From the NCBI GenBank assembly GCA_037833965.1, contig AP031353.1, forward strand, positions 5,334,501 through 5,398,500: 64,000 nt of DNA, in the 5' to 3' direction. This stretch comes from Marchantia polymorpha subsp. ruderalis. Its lineage: Eukaryota; Streptophyta; Marchantiopsida; Marchantiales; Marchantiaceae. Position numbers and translations under genes: made by a program. Below, one piece after another: positions 59,461 through 64,000 of the stretch (the first letter of the stretch is position 1; each line of letters starts with the position of its first letter). The notes beneath the pieces were generated by a model. That model was not told the origin of the DNA. It did not search any database and saw only the letters and a list, made by a program, of their open reading frames with translations.

Positions 59461-61018
59461 ACTCTGATTGGGCAACACAATCTCATCTACTGCACATATT
59501 TTACTACGCTGAGTCAGACAGGTGATTAAGGAGGCACCTCAGACCACCTCTTAATACTCCTACATCTTGAATGGCTACAGAATACTAAAAATTTGAATCT
59601 TAGTGGTTGAACTAGAAATTGTATAAAAGTCACCAAATAGTTCAAGCAGATGTGTGATGGTTTAAGAGAGAAAAGAAATTAGTTCTAGAGTTGGTTACAG
59701 AACAGCCCTCGTGTGGAGATTATGTTGTTCCAATTCTATGCAGTCAGAATCTGACAACTGGGGTGCAACAAGTTTAGAGAAGCTCGTGTCTACCGGCAGA
59801 TCGAAGGGTTAACTCACATGGAGCATTATAGGGTCGCACCAAACTTCGACTATGAAACCCTAGATTACACTTTAGACATCAAGTGGATCACGTACGATAT
59901 GAATGCTTCACAGACCAACGAACTGTTGATACGCAACTTTACACAACTCAAACTTCTAAACTGGCTAAGTCATGCTTGTCTTATCACTGCATATGTCTCC
60001 TGTCAGCCCGCGAGCCACTCAGCTCCACGTACCTGACGGGGGCGTCAGACACTTAGTGGCTACAGTGAAAAACTCGTAGAAATAATTCAACGCTTATATA
60101 GAACTATGGACTGTCCACTGCAGAATTGCGCATTAAAAAACACTTCCGTGTCGAACCACCTACAAATAAGTGCTTGTGTTCGCAGAGCATAGAATTGTGT
60201 GATTCCGCTCAGTGGTGCTTGGTTAATCTCTGTACAGGATGTCTTGACCATTTCGAATCCCCAAAAGCAAGGAAAAGTAAGGAGCAATCCCATCTTGTTT
60301 TTTCTGGCCTTTCGGAGATATTTACTGTCGAGTGGCTTGCATTCAGCGGACAGGGTTTGACCTTGGCCTAAAGAAGACTACATAACAATTGTGTACAGTA
60401 CAGACCATCTCCATCTCGCACTGCAGAATAATGTATCCATTCCGTGTTTACCTACATGTAATAGTTGTTGATTGCCGAGTGCAAGGTTTTGAATCCTTGT
60501 ATGCTTCGAGACCCTAGATCTGGACATTTCTCGACATCCCGCGTATAATATCTGGACCCTAACATCGTAAGTCTAAATCTGAATCGCATCCAGTCGCATG
60601 CTCTGACTAGGCATGAGGGTGTAGACTGTACATGTCAGAGATCCAGCAGCTGGAGCTGCAAGCTGGAACTTGGAGCTTCTTCCATCTGTTCAAGGAGGAG
60701 TAAACCGCATGTTGCAAGATCTGGTCTTCGGTTCACCGAGCTGTGTAATAGCTTGCCCGGTGGCAACGATGTGTGGAAGGGATTGTTTCGTCTGCAATTT
60801 TGCAGATCTTGAAGACTGCGAACCAGGCGAGTCAACACACCACATGCGCAGAATCTCCATAGAGAACAGGTTTTCTTAACTAATTGTGTGTGTGAGTGTT
60901 GTTGGGTCTTGCCTCTCCGCCCCATGTGTGCATTCTGTGCATTAACTGTTGATACAGACCATCTTTCCTCCATTATTTGCTCCCCGGGTACAACTCTCTA
61001 CAACTCTCTACTGCGCTT

Positions 61019-61080
61019 GGTAACTGATTGACTGGGCCCGTCAATCAGCTGCCGAGACCACGTCCAGTCACTCAGTTACC
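61019..61080. repeat. Inverted repeat with 17-bp arms
   Basis: GGTAACTGATTGACTGG (61019-61035) is complementary to 61064-61080 with a single mismatch, with a 28-base spacer. An alternative inner stem (GATTGAC with GTCAATC, around GGGCCC) overlaps the left arm. Pairing continues imperfectly outwards. Confidence 0.8.
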
Positions 61081-61545
61081 CAACGGAATTGTACCATTGC
61101 AGAATATTTTACAACATGCGATTGTTAAGACCACAAACTGCTACATGAGGTCTGGAGAATAAAATTTCCGTGCAGGAATATAAGTAGTTCAACATTCTGA
61201 TGATTGTGGATCATTTGATCAGCACATTCTTTGTTGGATGGTCATTCACTTTGCGTTTGATGCACGTGTTAAGATTCACTTTTTAAGTGTAGGAGTCTAC
61301 GTACATTATGAAGGATCTATATATATTCTTCTAGATCTAATTCTGCATTCCAGCTCCATCAATGTGTAGTAAAGTGATTGCCATCTGTTAAAATCGGATA
61401 CATCAAGGAGTGCAGATAAGGGCTTCAGATATGTGAGATCTGAACATATGACTGCAACTAGATGCACACTTCTCCACTCCCTGAACCGTTAGTACAGCTC
61501 TGTTAGGCAAGATAAAGAAGTTATTTATGGAGTCCCGGGTTCAGG

Positions 61546-61980
61546 CTAGGCGCCAGTATTTATTAAATAGCAATCCACACAGTCTTCAGAAACATCAAAG
61601 CTGCTCCGACGTCTGGCTGGTCTTAGTCTATATGCTTCCGCATAAAGACTTCCACAACTCAGAATTATCCAGAAGCCATTTTCATCATCCAATTGTCTGT
61701 TGATGCTGCAGTTCCACGTTGCGAAGCGGTCAATGCCACGGTAGCCGTCGAAGATTCCCAGCCATTCTAGATTCAAGCCTAGAGGATCGGTGTTAGTAAC
61801 CTTGATGCATAACGATGGAGTGATTTTTACAGTGTAACATAATTTTTGGGGATGTGGGATGAAGAAGAGTTTACACCATTGTAAACTCTGGTTGGAGTTG
61901 TCCATAGCACGCATCACTGACAGGCAGATTTGCCCTTGCTTTTTGTAGATCTTTTTCACTGTTGGCTGGCATATCCTCAT
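61546..61980 (-). CDS. Unassigned 144-codon open reading frame, faint PP2C-like string
   Basis: The longest ATG-initiated frame in the right-hand 14 kb. Residues 71-88 read LEWLGIFDGYRGIDRFAT, which resembles the PP2C phosphatase signature FxGVFDGHGG, but the second metal-site His/Gly pair is altered (DGYRG) and no other PP2C motif is present in the frame. The frame is also open upstream of the ATG. It may be an exon remnant or coincidence. Confidence 0.2.
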   Translation of the reverse strand: MRICQPTVKKIYKKQGQICLSVMRAMDNSNQSLQWCKLFFIPHPQKLCYTVKITPSLCIKVTNTDPLGLNLEWLGIFDGYRGIDRFATWNCSINRQLDDENGFWIILSCGSLYAEAYRLRPARRRSSFDVSEDCVDCYLINTGA

Positions 61981-64000
61981 GAGTACTGTTGGATGTAGAA
62001 ACTTTCTTCTCCTGCACGTACTGTGTATAAGTAGCTTGCTTACAGGCTGCTCCAACAATCGTTGTGCAGGCAAGGCAGGAATACAGGAAACACGCGCAGT
62101 TTCTGGATCAGTAGCTAGTTATGAAAGTCCGAGAGATTTGAGATAACATGAATACACGTGATTTTTCAAGGATCAGTGTGCGGAATCTAGCTGCTCGGGA
62201 GTTGGGAAAATCATGATTGTTTACTAAGTTCTAGATCTTAAGAATGTAGAGCCTACAATGCTCATGGAGGCTAGTTCGATGTTTGGCTTGCTTTCCTACT
62301 CTAGACTCTAGACTCCTTCTCTAAATTAGTCCTGGCTTGCGGGCATACCTTCTCAGCACTCCTGCTTATTTGGCCTTAAATGATACCTTGCGTTCTGAAG
62401 TAAGTGGGGAGGTGGCAGACCTTCTTAGGGTGCTCATTTCATATAGATCTTAGAACTCTGAACCCTCTGTCCTCTTCCATCACCAGCGTCCGGACTACGT
62501 TCACCTTCGGTAAAGGGCCACAAGTTTCTGCATCTTAGAACGAACATTGCGTGCTATTATCTCCTTAAAATCGATCAACGATCAAATATCTACAGTCCGC
62601 TCAGTATGTGGATGTAATTTTGAGAACCGGCTGATGCTGTGTTACGGAGATCACGTGTTCAGTGTTTATCTACCGACTCAAAGGAAGACAGAAAATTAGT
62701 TGAAATCATAGGAAGTCCTTTCTAACCTGACTCACCCACCGATCAGAGTTTTAAAACTCAATTCCAGCTCTGTCTTAACGTCGACCTCGTCTGGAACCAG
62801 ATTCAGCCATCAGGGTTTGGGTGGTTTGGGAATGATTAGTGAACGTCACGTACTTACAACATATGCAATGAAGCCAGGCTTCTATGCCTTGCCTTGATCG
62901 ACTGAGAGGATCGAGTTTCAAAGCCCAAGCACGGTGGTTGGTGTTCATACTAGGCTCACAGATCATGGACAGTTTGACACACCGCGTTGAGAACATTTCA
63001 TGGCAGAAGTCAAAATGATTCCGTCCACAATGCACGCCATGGAGGCACATCATGTTCTCCTCCTACCTTGGTTCAAAACGAGGCTCACAGTACATACATC
63101 AGCTCTCTTCTCCAGCCGCCCGCCACCATCTCTGTGAATCATCCAAGCTTGCGGACGATGTCGAGTGGATATTTGATCCATATAGCGAGGGAGGTATTAC
63201 TGCGGGCGATGACAGAAGCCAATTTGCGAAACACGATCATGCTTTTGTCAATGATACCTTGTTCCTCGTCCTTCTCATCGACAGTGACCCACCCACCAGC
63301 CAGCCAGTATGTAGATCAGCGTTTTTGGGCTAATAAAAAGTGGACCACTGTATGTCGAAGTCCGCCAGTAAATTCTTCCCGCAGATTGTCCGCCAAATGA
63401 AAAGGCTGGAGACTTTGGGTCAAACCCATCTGGCGAATACATCTTCCTGTTCTTCGAGTGTGTATGCACGATGCATCTTCGAAGGGGTGCCTACTCACCG
63501 TCAGCTGCACGTGACGACGTGGCCACGTTAGGAATTGTCCACCTTCGATGATGCCGTTGTGTTGTGTTGGTCTGACGGTCCTTCTTTCCTTTGGCGGCTG
63601 GGCACTTCAAGATCTGTGTCACATTATCTATTACGTACTGAATTGTACCACCCTGTTCCAAAAACTCAATCCTTCTCGTTAATCCAAGCAAAGCCATTCA
63701 ATGCAAATAGAACCCACTCCTTACAACCTATGCTTTTGTTACATAGAAGGTGTAGTAAGTTTAGATTTTTTCCAAGTACTATGATTGTTAATAAGTAATG
63801 ATGTCAGAGAATGTAATACTACGTATTTTCTTTCAGATCTACTTGAAAAAGAATTTTTTTATTGAGGAAGTATTGGTTACTTGTAATCAAATTATGATGT
63901 AATTGCTGGAAGATTTAAATTCAATACAGATCCGCTTTTATATGAAATTATGTTATTATTATATTTAAAAATTTGTTTGTATCAAGATATAATATTGATA

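Larger units (their letters stand above)
50051..64000. other. Gene-poor, probably old repeat-derived DNA
   Basis: No intact gene recognised in almost 14 kb. Frames are short (up to about 145 codons) and distributed over all phases. Weak Ty1/copia-like vestiges occur near 59.1-59.5 kb, and a faint PP2C-like string near 61.7 kb. Good inverted repeats lie at 54097-54134, 56597-56637, 56671-56705, 57297-57366 and 61019-61080. The last 200 bases turn AT-rich, suggesting another AT-rich island begins. Confidence 0.45.

Overview
This window is nuclear DNA of a land plant. Three intron-aware protein genes are recognisable, all on the minus strand: a single-Myb/linker-histone telomere-repeat-binding factor (TRB/SMH type, 11496-15363), the autophagy-initiating kinase ATG1 (29893-37984), and an intronless secreted A1 aspartic protease with a possible GPI-anchor tail (47247-48764). 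Long introns with consensus GT/AG borders, gene spacing above 10 kb, GC-rich microsatellite-laden flanks and very AT-rich islands suit a plant with sparse genes. The mixture of purine/pyrimidine-rich leaders and GC-rich single-exon genes makes me lean towards a bryophyte such as a liverwort. That species-level guess is inference and I cannot confirm it.

Layout. 1-11.4 kb has no gene I can defend: a quiet stretch (1-5 kb), a GC-rich microsatellite and G-tract region (5-8.6 kb) that looks like promoter or leader DNA, then ordinary DNA with one unassigned reading frame. 11.5-16.9 kb is the TRB gene and its upstream region, which carries three copies of CCCTAACC, one inside a TTAGGGTTAGGG tract. 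17.4-20.4 kb is an AT-rich island whose left edge holds a short TA-flanked inverted-repeat element. 20.4-29.8 kb is intergenic, with GC-rich microsatellite regions around 22.4-24.4 kb and 27.4-28.7 kb. 29.9-38 kb is ATG1, with 13 coding exons that I could join in frame. Intron 8 contains two tandem tRNA(Glu)-like units whose anticodon reads CUA. 39.5-42.6 kb is a second AT-rich island with a near-perfect 36-bp foldback and a diverged tandem duplication. 42.6-47.1 kb has no recognised gene. 47.2-48.8 kb is the GC-rich protease. 48.9-64 kb appears to be old repeat-derived DNA with weak Ty1/copia-like vestiges and several unusually good inverted repeats.

The three genes do not form a pathway or operon. 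TRB proteins bind telobox DNA and recruit chromatin complexes. ATG1 is the kinase that starts autophagosome formation. The protease would act in the secretory pathway or at the cell surface. The most unusual items are the intronic tRNA-like tandem with amber-decoding anticodons, the long foldbacks at 41.2 kb and 57.3 kb, the coupled upstream ORFs ahead of ATG1, and the telomere-like motifs ahead of a telomere-motif-binding gene.
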